Below, piece by piece: positions 17,275 to 25,945 of a stretch of 64,000 bases of DNA. A model generated the notes under the pieces. The model did not search any database. It was not told the DNA's origin and saw only the letters and a program-made list of their open reading frames with translations. The number at the start of each line of letters is the position of its first letter. Position 1 is the first letter of the stretch. Made by a program: the position numbers and the translations under genes. This stretch comes from Aquipuribacter hungaricus. Its GTDB lineage: Bacteria; Actinomycetota; Actinomycetes; Actinomycetales; JBBAYJ01. The stretch lies in the NCBI RefSeq assembly GCF_042663885.1, contig NZ_JBHSXV010000001.1, one strand, 5' to 3'.

Positions 17275-18638
17275 GCCACGGCCTCGTCCCGCTCGTCCGT
17301 CTGCCCGGCGGTGCGGCCGTCGGTGCCGCTGTCGGCCCGCCCGTCCCGCGTCCTGCCGGTGGCGCGCTCGAGCGCCTGGTCCAGGTCCCACAGCACGTCG
17401 TCGACGTCCTCGAGCCCGACGCTGATCCGGACCAGGTCCGGGTCGACGCCGCCGAGCCGGAGCTGCTCCTCGCTCAGCTGCTGGTGCGTGGTCGAGGCCG
17501 GGTGCAGCACCAGGGTGCGCGCGTCGCCGATGTTGGCCAGGTGGCTGCACAGCTCCACGGAGTTGATGAACCTCTCCCCCGCCTCGCGGCCGCCGGCGAC
17601 CCCGAAGGCGAAGACGGCGCCGGGGCCCTCGGGCAGGTACCGCTGGGCCCGCTCGTGGTCGGGGTGGCCGGGCAGCCCGGCGTAGCGCACCCACGACACC
17701 CGGGGGTCCTCGTCCAGCCAGGTGGCGACGGTCCGGGCGTTGGCCGCGTGCTCGCGCATCCGCTGGGGCAGCGTCTCGACGCCCTGGATGAGCAGGAAGG
17801 CGGAGTGCGCGCTGAGGGTCGCCCCGATGTCGCGCAGCTGCTCGCTGCGCAGCTTGGTGAGGAAGCCGTACTCGGCGAAGTTGCCCCACCACTGCAGGCC
17901 GCCGTACGAGGCGACCGGCTCGGTCATCGCGGGGAACTTGCCGTTGTCCCACGGGAACGTGCCGGCGTCGACGACGACGCCGCCGATCGTCGAGCCGTGC
18001 CCGCCGATGAACTTCGTCGTGGAGTGGATGACGATGTCGGCGCCGTGCTCGATCGGGCGGCACAGGTACGGCGTGGCCGTGGTGGCGTCGACGACGAGCG
18101 GGATCCCGGCGGCGTGGGCGACCTCCGCCAGCCCGGCGATGTCGGCGACCTCGCCACCGGGGTTGCTCACGACCTCGGTGAAGACGAAGCGGGTCCGCTC
18201 GGTGATGGCGGCCGCGAAGTCCGCCGGGTCGTTGCCCCGGACGAACGTCGTGTCCACGCCGAAGCGCCGCATGGTGACGTCGAGCTGGGTGATCGTCCCG
18301 CCGTACAGGCTCGCGCCCGCCACGATGTGGTCCCCGGCGCCGGCCAGCGCGGCGAACACGACGAACTCGGCCGCCTGCCCGCTGCTCGTGGCCACCGCAC
18401 CGAGCCCGCCCTCGAGGCTGGCCAGGCGCTCCTCCAGGGCTGCCACGGTGGGGTTGCCGATCCGGGAGTAGATGACGCCGTACTTCTGCAGCGCGAAGAG
18501 GTTGGCGGCGTCCTGGGTGTCCTCGAAGACGAAGCTCGTCGACTGGTAGATCGGCACCGCCCGCGCACCCGTCGTGGGGTCGGGGCCGGCCCCCGCGTGC
18601 AGCGCCCTGGTGCGGAACCCGAACTGGCGGTCGGTCAT
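17271..18638 (-). CDS. metY: O-acetylhomoserine aminocarboxypropyltransferase (sulfhydrylase)
   Basis: A 455-residue PLP enzyme that makes homocysteine from O-acetylhomoserine and sulfide in direct-sulfhydrylation methionine biosynthesis. The Cys/Met-metabolism family signature is intact: VPIYQSTSFVFEDT, RIGNPTVAALEERLASLEGG, the PLP lysine K209 in HSTTKFIGGHGSTIGG, and SVGLEDVDDVLWDLDQAL near the end. The length and the IYQSTSFVF start fit MetY better than MetB or MetC. A 30-residue Gly/Asp/Thr-rich tail extends past the fold. It heads an operon with the CoA-binding protein. Other methionine-related genes in the window are mmuM and metQNI. Confidence 0.92.
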   Translation of the reverse strand: MTDRQFGFRTRALHAGAGPDPTTGARAVPIYQSTSFVFEDTQDAANLFALQKYGVIYSRIGNPTVAALEERLASLEGGLGAVATSSGQAAEFVVFAALAGAGDHIVAGASLYGGTITQLDVTMRRFGVDTTFVRGNDPADFAAAITERTRFVFTEVVSNPGGEVADIAGLAEVAHAAGIPLVVDATTATPYLCRPIEHGADIVIHSTTKFIGGHGSTIGGVVVDAGTFPWDNGKFPAMTEPVASYGGLQWWGNFAEYGFLTKLRSEQLRDIGATLSAHSAFLLIQGVETLPQRMREHAANARTVATWLDEDPRVSWVRYAGLPGHPDHERAQRYLPEGPGAVFAFGVAGGREAGERFINSVELCSHLANIGDARTLVLHPASTTHQQLSEEQLRLGGVDPDLVRISVGLEDVDDVLWDLDQALERATGRTRDGRADSGTDGRTAGQTDERDEAVA

Positions 18639-18727
18639 GGCGCAAGCGTGCCACCAGCCCCGGACACAGCCGCCCGCGCGTCCGCCGAGGACCGGCGGCA
18701 GCACCGCGGCCGGCGGGTGCGACGGGG

Positions 18728-18753
18728 TTGTGTCGGGACCGCGGCCTAGCGTC
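18728..18753 (+). promoter_or_regulatory. 26-bp element shared with the sigG-like promoter region
   Basis: The sequence reads TTGTGTCGGG, N, CC, NN, GG, N, CTAGCGTC. It matches 48915-48940, upstream of the sigma factor gene, at 22 of 26 positions. It contains a TAGCGT -10-like box. It lies 170 bp before the M14 peptidase start and 90 bp upstream of the divergent metY start. The direction of action is uncertain. Confidence 0.45.
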
Positions 18754-18863
18754 CGGCGCGTCCTGACCGCCGGCCGACCTGCACCCGTGGCCGCGCCGCC
18801 GGACCGCACGACCGGACGGTCAGGATGGTTGACAGATCACCTACAACTGCCGCCGTCCACCTC

Positions 18864-18893
18864 TTGTGACACGGCTCGGGGCCGCCATAGGTT
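18864..18893 (+). promoter_or_regulatory. Candidate promoter of the M14 carboxypeptidase
   Basis: TTGTGA (18864-18869) and TAGGTT (18888-18893, fitting TANNNT) are separated by 18 bp. They lie 29 bp before the ATG, leaving room for the GAAAGG ribosome binding site. A TTGACA hexamer also occurs near 18836 but has no well-spaced -10. The rest of the 284-bp spacer holds the shared 26-bp element and nothing else I could identify. Confidence 0.45.
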
Positions 18894-18922
18894 CCGGGCA
18901 CCTCCCAGACGAAAGGTCCTCG

Positions 18923-21397
18923 ATGTCGACACCTCGTCCGTCCGGCCCGCCCCACGAGGGCGCGCAGGACGTGCCCGACCGCCGCCGCGCCCGTACCCGC
19001 ACCGCCATCGGCCTGACCGGCCTGCTCGTCGCGACCGGCGCCCTCGTCACCCTCCCCAGCGCCCAGGCGCAGCAGACCGGCCGCCTCAGCGTCGGTGCCG
19101 CCCAGGCACGCACGTGCGCCGACGCCCCCGCCCGCGGCCGGGGCGTGGACTCCTACCGCGTCACCGCCCCGAGCTCCGGCCTCGTCGAGGCGTCGGTCGC
19201 CGGTGCCGGCGACTGGGACCTGGCCGTCTTCGACGACGCCGGCGAGGTCGTCGCGGCGAGCGCCGGCTTCACCGGGACCGAGCGGGCGACCGGGTTCGTC
19301 CAGGCCGGGACCCCCCTCACCGTGCAGGGCTGCCTCGTCTCCGGCCGTCCGGGCGGGGTCACCGTCGACCTGTCGTTCCTGGCCATCACCGGCTCTCCGG
19401 AGTCGGCGTCGCTGGTGTCCGTGAGCACGCCGGAGCGCGAGGACAAGGAGCGCCTGCAGGAGCTCGGCCTCGACCTCACCGAGCACGCCGACACCGACAG
19501 CGTCGACGTCGTGCTCTACGGCGCGCAGGACGAGCAGGTCCTCGACGAGGCGGGCTTCACCTTCGACGTCGAGGTCGCCGACCTCGCCGCGCAGTCCCAG
19601 GCCGACCGCAGCGCCGACGCGGCCTTCGCCGCCTCGGTCCAGCGCACCGAGCTGCCCAGCGGGCGCACGGAGTACCGACGCCTGGCCGACTACGAGGCCG
19701 AGTTGAAGGCGCTCGTCGCGGAGTACCCCCGGCTGGCCAAGCCCATCACGCTGGAGGAGCCGACCGTCGAGGGCCGCATGGTCCACGGCATCGAGATCAC
19801 CACCGACGTCCAGCGCGTCCACGACGGCAAGCCCGTCTTCCTCCACATGGGCGTGCACCACGCCCGGGAGTGGCCGGCAGGCGAGCACGCCATGGAGTGG
19901 GCCTACGAGCTGCTGCAGGGCTACGGCTCCGACGCCGAGCTGACCGACCTCGTGGAGTCGACCCGCACCATCGTGGTGCCGATCGTCAACCCCGACGGGT
20001 TCACCATCTCCCGCGAGGCCGCCACCACCGACACGTTCGGGCTGTTCAGCTACGACAACAAGCGCAAGAACTGCAGCATCTCGGCGAACACCCCCACCGC
20101 GCCGGTGGACTACACGACGGGCACCTGCACGGACAACCCGGCCGGCCGCCTGCGCGGCACCGACCTCAACCGCAACTACGGCGGCCTGTGGGGCGGCCCG
20201 GGGGCGGAGATCAACTGGTCCGGCGACACCTACCGCGGCGACGGGCCCTTCTCCGAGCCCGAGACCCGCAACATCCAGGCGCTCGTGGCCTCCCGCTCCG
20301 TGACCACCCTCATCACCAACCACACCTTCGGTGACCTCTGGCTGCGCCCGCCGGGCGTCCAGGCCGTCGGCGCCCCGCTGGACGAGCCGCTGTACGCCGA
20401 GCTCGGCGCCCGGGCGACCTCGCACAACGACTACGCCAACATCCCGTCGTACCAGCTGTACGACACCACGGGCGGCACCGAGGACTGGGCCTTCTGGACC
20501 GCCGGCTCCCTCGGCTTCACCCCGGAGATCGGCACCGTGGGCTTCCACCCCGCCTTCGAGATCGGTGTCGTGGGCGAGTACCTGGGCCTGGCGCCCGCCG
20601 CACCCGAGGGCAAGGGCGGCAACAGCGCTGCCTACCTGGAGATGCAGCGCGCCACCGCAGACCCGGCCTACCACTCCACGCTGACCGGCACCGCCCCGCG
20701 CGGCTGGACCATCGAGGTGTCCAAGGAGTTCCTGACCTCCACCTCGCCCGTGGTCCGCGCCGGTGGCGTGGTCGACCCGCCCATCCAGTTCGAGGACTCG
20801 CTGTACAGCCGCTACGACTCCACTGGCGGGAAGTTCTCCTTCGCGGTCAACCCCTCGACCCGGCCGATCGTCGCCGGCCGTGACGGGCGCGAGCCCACCG
20901 CCCCGCCCCAGCCGGGGATCACGCTGACCAACCCGGACGGCGTCCCGGCGGAGAACCCGGACCTCGACCCGGACCTGGCCCAGGAGACGACCACCTTCAC
21001 CATCGAGGAGGGCTTCGACAACGCCTACGCCGACCTGCAGTTCACCTGGGCGGACGCCGCCACGGACTGGGACTTCTACGTCTTCGACTCCGAGGGCAAC
21101 GAGGTCGGCAGCGCCGCGACGGGCAACCAGCCCGAGGTGCTCTCCCTGGCCGACCCGGTCCCGGGCGAGTACACGGTCATGGCGTTCAACTACGACGGCG
21201 GTGACGCCAACGACTGGGCGGGCACCGTGGGCTTCCGCAACCCCACGCCCCGCGTGGTCAACGAGCCCGAGTCGTGGGTCCTCACCTGCACCGACCGTCG
21301 CGGCACGGTCAAGTCGGTCCGCGAGGTCGTCGTGGGCCGCGGCGAGACCGTCGACCTGGGCAACGTGTGCGTGACCCGGGGCCGCCCGCGCTCCTGA
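18923..21397 (+). CDS. Secreted M14 zinc carboxypeptidase
   Basis: An 824-residue exported peptidase. Residues 1-50 are a long Arg-rich signal peptide (TAIGLTGLLVATGALVTLPSAQA). Residues about 55-160 form a PPC-like beta domain (GDWDLAVFDDAGEVVAASAG). The M14 catalytic domain has zinc ligands H313 and E316 (HHAREWPAGEHAMEWAYELL), H467 (NHTFGD) and the general base E535 (FTPEIGT). A second PPC-like domain lies near residues 690-790 (TDWDFYVFDSEGNEVGSA). It removes C-terminal residues from extracellular peptides. The catalytic half resembles carboxypeptidase T-type secreted enzymes. It is monocistronic and ends at a strong hairpin. Confidence 0.92.
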   Translation: MSTPRPSGPPHEGAQDVPDRRRARTRTAIGLTGLLVATGALVTLPSAQAQQTGRLSVGAAQARTCADAPARGRGVDSYRVTAPSSGLVEASVAGAGDWDLAVFDDAGEVVAASAGFTGTERATGFVQAGTPLTVQGCLVSGRPGGVTVDLSFLAITGSPESASLVSVSTPEREDKERLQELGLDLTEHADTDSVDVVLYGAQDEQVLDEAGFTFDVEVADLAAQSQADRSADAAFAASVQRTELPSGRTEYRRLADYEAELKALVAEYPRLAKPITLEEPTVEGRMVHGIEITTDVQRVHDGKPVFLHMGVHHAREWPAGEHAMEWAYELLQGYGSDAELTDLVESTRTIVVPIVNPDGFTISREAATTDTFGLFSYDNKRKNCSISANTPTAPVDYTTGTCTDNPAGRLRGTDLNRNYGGLWGGPGAEINWSGDTYRGDGPFSEPETRNIQALVASRSVTTLITNHTFGDLWLRPPGVQAVGAPLDEPLYAELGARATSHNDYANIPSYQLYDTTGGTEDWAFWTAGSLGFTPEIGTVGFHPAFEIGVVGEYLGLAPAAPEGKGGNSAAYLEMQRATADPAYHSTLTGTAPRGWTIEVSKEFLTSTSPVVRAGGVVDPPIQFEDSLYSRYDSTGGKFSFAVNPSTRPIVAGRDGREPTAPPQPGITLTNPDGVPAENPDLDPDLAQETTTFTIEEGFDNAYADLQFTWADAATDWDFYVFDSEGNEVGSAATGNQPEVLSLADPVPGEYTVMAFNYDGGDANDWAGTVGFRNPTPRVVNEPESWVLTCTDRRGTVKSVREVVVGRGETVDLGNVCVTRGRPRS

Positions 21398-21420
21398 ACC
21401 GTCCCACCGACGCACCCCGG

Positions 21421-21469
21421 GGCGGGGTCGCCGCCCGGCACGCACGTCGTGCCGGGCGGGGGCCCCGCC
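21421..21469. terminator. Strong bidirectional terminator hairpin
   Basis: A perfect 12-bp stem CCGCCCGGCACG / CGTGCCGGGCGG with a 5-nt loop (21431-21459) is nested in an outer 7-bp stem GGCGGGG / CCCCGCC (21421-21427 with 21463-21469). It lies between the convergent M14 peptidase and lipoprotein genes and would serve both. Confidence 0.75.
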
Positions 21470-21515
21470 CTCGTCATGGGCGGGGGCTGCGGTGCGCGGT
21501 GCTGCGGTGCGGGGG

Positions 21516-22499
21516 TCAGGGCGCGCACGTCCGGTCGACGAGCTGCTGGAGCGGGGCCCGCTCGGGCACGGGGACGGCGACCTCGACGAGCACCGGGGCG
21601 GCCCCGTCGACCGCCACGCGGACGGGGAGCAGGTAGCCCTTCTTGTCCTCGGCGACGGCGTGCGGGTCGCAGCGGGTGACGGTGAGCACGACGTCCAGCG
21701 TGGCGGGACCCGGCGCGCCTGCGGGTACGTCGGCCACCGCCGGCTCCGCGACGGTGAACAGGGTGGTGGCGCCCTCGACGCTGACCGTCAGCGACGGGGC
21801 GCCGGGGCGGGGGGCGGCCACGACCGTGCCGCGCAGGGCCGGCTCGCCACGTACCTGCCCCGCGTCGACCCACGAGCCGCCCACCGTGAGCACCACCTGC
21901 ACGGCGACCGCGGCGGCGGCGCACCGCTCGGCCGCGACCGGACCGAGCACCTCGGCGCCGACCGGAAGCTCCACGGTTTCGCCGTCCACCTCGAGCGTGA
22001 CCAGGTGCGGGCCGTCGGCACGGGCGGCGCCGTCCGGGCCGCAGGCGGGCTCGCCCAGCGGCACGGTGAGGTCAGCGGACACCCCCGCCCCGACCAGGGA
22101 GTCCTTGTCGGCCTCGACGGGGGCGGTGAAGGTCGGGGTGTCGAGCCGGACGTGCGTCACCCGTACCGGGCGGTCGCCGCCGTTGGTGACCTTGACCTGG
22201 AGGACACCGCGCTGGGCGTCGCGCCGGTACTGCACCACCGAGGCGGACAGCCCGGCGGCAGCCCCCGCCCCGGAGGTCGACCCGGGTGCCGGTCCTGGGC
22301 CAGCGGACGAAGGGCCCGCCGACGGCGAGCCCCCGGACGGGGCCGCCGTCCCGGGTACGGCTGCCGCCCCGGGCGCGGCGGTCGCCCGTCCGCCGTCGGC
22401 GGCTGGCGTGCGAGACGAGTCGTCGGCGGGCGCGCACCCGGCCAGTGCGACGGCCGCGAGCACGGCGCCCGCTGCCCTGCGCGCACGACGACCGGTCAC
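21516..22499 (-). CDS. Lipoprotein of unknown function
   Basis: A 327-residue protein when started at GTG 22499. The signal peptide ends in a lipobox (AVLAAVALAGC, Cys about residue 20). A Pro/Ala/Gly/Ser-rich linker of about 70 residues follows, then two or three beta-rich modules (AGLSASVVQYRRDAQRGVLQVKVTNGG, VTHVRLDTPTFTAP, ALRGTVVAAPRPGAPSLTVSVEGATT) and a final Cys in VDRTCAP. I do not recognise a family. The repeating strand pattern suggests Ig-like folds on the outer face of the membrane. It is separated by 53 bp from the upstream methyltransferase gene and may belong to its operon. Confidence 0.65.
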   Translation of the reverse strand: MTGRRARRAAGAVLAAVALAGCAPADDSSRTPAADGGRATAAPGAAAVPGTAAPSGGSPSAGPSSAGPGPAPGSTSGAGAAAGLSASVVQYRRDAQRGVLQVKVTNGGDRPVRVTHVRLDTPTFTAPVEADKDSLVGAGVSADLTVPLGEPACGPDGAARADGPHLVTLEVDGETVELPVGAEVLGPVAAERCAAAAVAVQVVLTVGGSWVDAGQVRGEPALRGTVVAAPRPGAPSLTVSVEGATTLFTVAEPAVADVPAGAPGPATLDVVLTVTRCDPHAVAEDKKGYLLPVRVAVDGAAPVLVEVAVPVPERAPLQQLVDRTCAP

Positions 22500-22551
22500 C
22501 TGCGGACTGTAGGCAGCGGGCGCGCGTGCGCGCGAGGGACCGCCGGGTCCG

Positions 22552-23427
22552 TCAGCGGAAGCGTGGCCGGGGCGGGGGCGCGACGAACGGACCCGCGTCG
22601 TCCAGGGGCGTGCCGCCCCCGAACCGGTCGCGCACCTGGCCGTCGTCCATGAGCCTGACCGGTGCCACGGCGTCACCGGCGAGCCGTCGGCCCCAGCTCG
22701 CCTCGGGCAGCGGCGCGTCGGAGGCGACGAGCAGCACGTTGCCGGTCCGCCTGCCGCGCAGCGTGCCGGGCTCGGCGACGGCGAGCACGTGAGCGAACCG
22801 GGTCCGCAGCGTGGCGACCTCGGCCCGGGTGCAGGGGAAGGGCGTCGCGTCGGGGAGGTTGCAGACGAGCACGCCGCCGGGGCGCAGCACCGCCGCGACG
22901 GCCTCGCACCACTGCGTCGTCACCAGCGAGGTCGGCACGCCGGCGTCGGCGAAGGCGTCGCGGACGACGAGGTCGAACGAGCCGGGGCGGCAGCCGGCCA
23001 GGCCGCTGCGCCCGTCGACGGCGCGGACCTTGAGCCGGCCCGCGCTGCGCAGCCCCAGCTGCTCGCGCACCAGGTCGAGCAGGGCGACGTCGGGGTCGAG
23101 CACCACCTGGTGCGAGCCGGGGCGGGTGGCGGCCACGTAGCGGGCGAGCGTCCCGGCACCCCCGCCGACATGGACGGTGCTGAGGTCCGCCCCCGGCGGG
23201 GCGAGGCAGTCGACGAGCCCGCCGATCCAGCGGACGTACTCGAAGACGAGGACCGTCGGGTCGGCCAGGTCCACGTGGGACTGCGGGACGCCGTCGACCG
23301 CGAGCTGCCAGCCGGTCGAGCCCGCCGGCTCGTTGCTCAGGCTGGCCGTCCCCCCGGCGACCGGCCAGGATCCCGGCACAGGGGCGGTGGTCGATGCGCC
23401 CCGCGCGGTCCGGGTGCCCCGGCTCAC
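22552..23427 (-). CDS. Spermidine synthase-like methyltransferase-fold protein
   Basis: A 291-residue Rossmann-fold protein started at GTG 23427, which overlaps the oxidoreductase stop (GTGA). It has the fused-MFS/spermidine synthase-like pattern: DPTVLVFEYVRWIGGLVDCL, the glycine loop VHVGGGAGTLARYVAA, VVLDPDVALLDLVREQLGL, the acidic VVRDAFADAGVP strand and VLRPGGVLVCNLPD. Actinobacterial members are often annotated as 'spermidine synthase' although aminopropyl transfer is rarely shown. The catalytic Asp of true spermidine synthases is probably the one in VRDAFAD, so activity remains open. It is cotranscribed with the FAD oxidoreductase upstream. Confidence 0.82.
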   Translation of the reverse strand: MSRGTRTARGASTTAPVPGSWPVAGGTASLSNEPAGSTGWQLAVDGVPQSHVDLADPTVLVFEYVRWIGGLVDCLAPPGADLSTVHVGGGAGTLARYVAATRPGSHQVVLDPDVALLDLVREQLGLRSAGRLKVRAVDGRSGLAGCRPGSFDLVVRDAFADAGVPTSLVTTQWCEAVAAVLRPGGVLVCNLPDATPFPCTRAEVATLRTRFAHVLAVAEPGTLRGRRTGNVLLVASDAPLPEASWGRRLAGDAVAPVRLMDDGQVRDRFGGGTPLDDAGPFVAPPPRPRFR

Positions 23428-24764
23428 GGGCGCCACCAGCCGTAGGTGGCCAGCGGGTCGTCGGCGTCGTCGCGGACCGAGCCGTGGGTCGCGGGGCCGG
23501 GCAGGAGGGACCGAGCGGTCTCCTCAGCGACGGCGGGGCCGATCGTCCAGCCGGACCCGCCCCAGCCGTGGGAGACGACGACGTCGCGGCCGCCCACCAG
23601 CCCGGGGTCCACCCGGCCGAGGGCGACGGTGTCCCGGACCGGGCGCAGGTGCCACCAGGGCGCGGCGTCCGGCCGCCAGCCGGCCAGCGCCGGGAACCGG
23701 TCCGCGGCGTCGGCGAGCAGCGCGGGCACCTCGGCAGTGGCGCGGTCGGCCAGCCGGCGCACGTCGTCCCAGTCTGCGGGGTCGTCGACCGGCAGGTAGG
23801 TGCCGCCGACGTGCAGGTGGTCGTCGGCGGGCTGCAGGTCGCCGTGCTGGTCGGCGCCGGGGTGCGCGTCGGGCTGGGGGCCGCTGCGGTGGGGGACGGT
23901 GTACCGCGGCCGCAACGTGTCGTCGTCGTCCACCACGGCGGCCCGCTCGTGGACGGTGCCTTCCGGCAGCGGCCCGCGCAGCAGGACACCGAGCCGGCCC
24001 GACAGACGGGTGTCACCGAGGACGTGGGCGCCGAGGCCCAGGCAGGCCACGGTGACGTCGGCGCCGTGCCGGTCGTGCAGCGCGAGCAGGTCGGCCGTGG
24101 AGCGCAGCGGTGCCGGGAGGCCGACCGTCCGGACGCGCGGGTCGGCAGCCAGCGCTGCCGCCCAGCGCGGGAGCAGGGCACAGGTGTCCCACTGCGGCGA
24201 GGGGTCGACGAGCAGGGCGTCGGAGTGGCGGGAGAGGCCGAGCCCGGCGGGGTCGACCGCGGTCCCGGCGAGGCCGGTCACGGGGCCGCGGCGCGACACC
24301 ACGACCGCGGACCGGGTGCGGACGTGCGTGCGGACGTGCGCGTGGCGCCGGGCCAGCGCGGTCGCGAGGACCGCCGAGCGCGTCGCCCAGCCGTCGGCGC
24401 GCGGGTCCGTCGAGGCGTAGCGCATGGCGAGCCCGCCGCTGCGGGACGCGGTGAGCGACCCGGGCTTCAGCACCGCCACGGTCACCGTGAGGGGAACGCG
24501 CGGCCCCGCTGCTCGAGAGGCCGCGCCCGAGCCGTGGGCTCCCCCGTCGGCGCCGTGGCCAGCCCCGTCGTGGACCCGGGCCTCGAGCCCGCCGTCCTCC
24601 CGGCCGTCAGCTGGGTCATCCCGCAGGTCGTGCACCAGGTCGTCCGCCCAGCACTCCGCCAGGTCGTCCGCCCGGCCCGAGGCCAGGTCGTCCGCCCGGT
24701 CGAGCAGGGCCTGCACGGTGAGCAGGCCCCCGACGCCCCCGCCGACGACGAGGACGTGCGTCAT
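23424..24764 (-). CDS. FAD-dependent oxidoreductase (DAAO-like) with a repeat insertion
   Basis: A 446-residue flavoprotein resembling D-amino acid oxidases. It starts with the dinucleotide-binding motif HVLVVGGGVGGLLTVQALL and ends with GRDVVVSHGWGGSGWTIGPAVAEE. Between alpha-1 and the second beta strand, where only a few residues are normal, there is an insertion of about 70 residues. It starts with three 8-residue units (ADDLASGR, ADDLAECW, ADDLVHDL) and continues as Asp/Gly/His-rich low complexity before the fold resumes at TVTVAVLKPGSL. The ATPase-like loop GLGAHVLGDTRL is conserved. It shares 4-bp overlaps with both neighbours. The substrate is unknown. Confidence 0.8.
   Translation of the reverse strand: MTHVLVVGGGVGGLLTVQALLDRADDLASGRADDLAECWADDLVHDLRDDPADGREDGGLEARVHDGAGHGADGGAHGSGAASRAAGPRVPLTVTVAVLKPGSLTASRSGGLAMRYASTDPRADGWATRSAVLATALARRHAHVRTHVRTRSAVVVSRRGPVTGLAGTAVDPAGLGLSRHSDALLVDPSPQWDTCALLPRWAAALAADPRVRTVGLPAPLRSTADLLALHDRHGADVTVACLGLGAHVLGDTRLSGRLGVLLRGPLPEGTVHERAAVVDDDDTLRPRYTVPHRSGPQPDAHPGADQHGDLQPADDHLHVGGTYLPVDDPADWDDVRRLADRATAEVPALLADAADRFPALAGWRPDAAPWWHLRPVRDTVALGRVDPGLVGGRDVVVSHGWGGSGWTIGPAVAEETARSLLPGPATHGSVRDDADDPLATYGWWRP
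24635..24697. repeat. Three 24-bp in-frame repeats inside the FAD oxidoreductase
   Basis: The 15-mer CCAGGTCGTCCGCCC occurs at 24635, 24659 and 24683, exactly 24 bp apart, with diverging bases in between. On the coding (minus) strand each unit gives an ADDL-containing octapeptide inserted in the FAD-binding fold. Confidence 0.8.
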
Positions 24765-25114
24765 CCCCGGCGGTCCGACGCGACCCACGCCGCGGCGCCG
24801 ACGGCCCCGGCGACGGTGAGCACCGACGGCCACGCACCGATCTCGCGGGCGAGCAGGTGGCTGCCGACGAACCCGCCCGCATAGCCGACCAGCAGCGCGG
24901 TCGCGGTGACGGGGCCCTGCCGGCGCACCCAGTGGCGCCCGCACCACGCGGCTCCGGCCACGAGCACCACGCCGCCGAGGGCCCGGACGTCGGTGGCCTG
25001 GGCGACGGCGAACCCGACGACCAGGGAGCCGGCAGCCACCACGGCGGTCGGGACCGCGGGCCGGGCGTGGACGTCGGTCGTGCCGGGGGCGGACGCAGAG
25101 GCAGCGCGAGGCAT
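24761..25114 (-). CDS. Small membrane protein, four short hydrophobic segments
   Basis: A 117-residue protein starting at ATG 25114, preceded by TGGAGTC. It is hydrophobic throughout: VPTAVVAAGSLVVGFAVAQA, ALGGVVLVAGAAWCG, TATALLVGYAGGFVGSHLLA and VLTVAGAVGAAAWVA. Four short helices with small loops suggest an integral membrane protein. I do not recognise the family. Its stop overlaps the start of the FAD oxidoreductase (ATGA), making it the first gene of a four-gene unit that continues through the methyltransferase and perhaps the lipoprotein. Confidence 0.7.
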   Translation of the reverse strand: MPRAASASAPGTTDVHARPAVPTAVVAAGSLVVGFAVAQATDVRALGGVVLVAGAAWCGRHWVRRQGPVTATALLVGYAGGFVGSHLLAREIGAWPSVLTVAGAVGAAAWVASDRRG

Positions 25115-25179
25115 GACTCCAGGGTAGGCGGGCGGCCCGGGCGGGCTCCGGTGGCCGTCCCGTCCGGGCACCGCGCGAG

Positions 25180-25280
25180 CTGCCCGACCAGGTGCCGGAC
25201 GAGCTGCTGGACGAGCTGCCGGACGAGCCGCCGGACGAGCCGACCGACCCGATGCCGGACGAGCTGCCGGACCAGCTGAC
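25180..25280. repeat. Imperfect 12-bp tandem repeat in intergenic DNA
   Basis: Imperfect copies of GACGAGCTGCCG follow one another between the small membrane protein gene and the next stop. The 216-bp spacer holds no convincing gene. A plus-strand frame here would read as PDEL repeats but has no ribosome binding site or continuation that looks like protein. Confidence 0.6.
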
Positions 25281-25330
25281 GGGGACGTGCCGCCGGACGA
25301 GGGCGACCGCGGCGACAGCGGCGGTGGGTG

Positions 25331-25945
25331 TCAGACCAGCTGGGCGACGACCACGAGCGCGAGCACCACCGGGCCTGCCCCGGCAGCAGCGAGCCTCGCC
25401 CGCCCCGGTACGAGCGCCGCCACCAGCGCACCGACGACGGCAAGGGCCCCGCCGAGCCCGGCACCGACGACCGCGGCGAGAAGGGGGACGCCGGTGAAGA
25501 GCCCCGGCAGCGTGAGCACGGCCGCCGTCCCGCCGCCCCACCACAGGCCGGCATGCAGGTGCTCGACGAGCAGCCAGTTGTCGGCGTCGGTGCGCCGGCG
25601 GCGCAGCCGCAGCGACACTGGCACCCCCACCGCGTACACGCCGACCACCATGACGACGAGCGCCCACGCGAGCCCGGACCCGTCGGTGGTCAGCAGGAGC
25701 AGGCCGAGGACGGCGGCCAGCGCACCCGCGCCGGCCATGACCCGGCCGAGTTCGCCGGGCGCTGCGTCCCTGGACCCCGCCAGCCCGTCCCCCGGCGCCG
25801 GCGCCGCGCTCCCCGGCGGCGCGGCCGCGCTCCCCGGCGGCGCGGCCGCGCTCCCCGGCGGCGCGGCCGTGCTCCTCGGCGGCGGAGTCGCGACCCACGG
25901 CGGCGTAGCCGTGCTCCCCGGCGGCGTGGCCGGGCCGTCGCTCAT
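25331..25945 (-). CDS. Membrane protein with Pro/Ala repeat N-terminus
   Basis: A 204-residue protein starting at ATG 25945. Residues 1-60 are low complexity, with tandem GSAAAPP heptads that come from a 21-bp DNA repeat. Residues about 62-204 hold four to five hydrophobic segments (VMAGAGALAAVLGLLLLTT, LAWALVVMVVGVYAVGVPVSL, LLAAVVGAGLGGALAVVGALVAALV, AAAGAGPVVLALVVVAQLV). The central loop LVEHLHAGLWWGGGTAAVL is the most distinctive part. The family is not recognised. The start overlaps the stop of the DUF2332 gene upstream (ATGA), so the two are cotranscribed. Confidence 0.7.
   Translation of the reverse strand: MSDGPATPPGSTATPPWVATPPPRSTAAPPGSAAAPPGSAAAPPGSAAPAPGDGLAGSRDAAPGELGRVMAGAGALAAVLGLLLLTTDGSGLAWALVVMVVGVYAVGVPVSLRLRRRRTDADNWLLVEHLHAGLWWGGGTAAVLTLPGLFTGVPLLAAVVGAGLGGALAVVGALVAALVPGRARLAAAGAGPVVLALVVVAQLV
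25806..25868. repeat. Three 21-bp in-frame tandem repeats
   Basis: The unit GCGCTCCCCGGCGGCGCGGC recurs with a 21-bp period three times and decays into a fourth copy. It encodes the PGSAAAP heptads at the N-terminus of the membrane protein on the minus strand. Confidence 0.8.

Noticed and set aside
25192..25497. Plus-strand frame with PDEL repeats
   Set aside because: It arises from an imperfect 12-bp tandem repeat and turns into Arg/Ala-rich sequence antisense to a membrane protein; there is no ribosome binding site.
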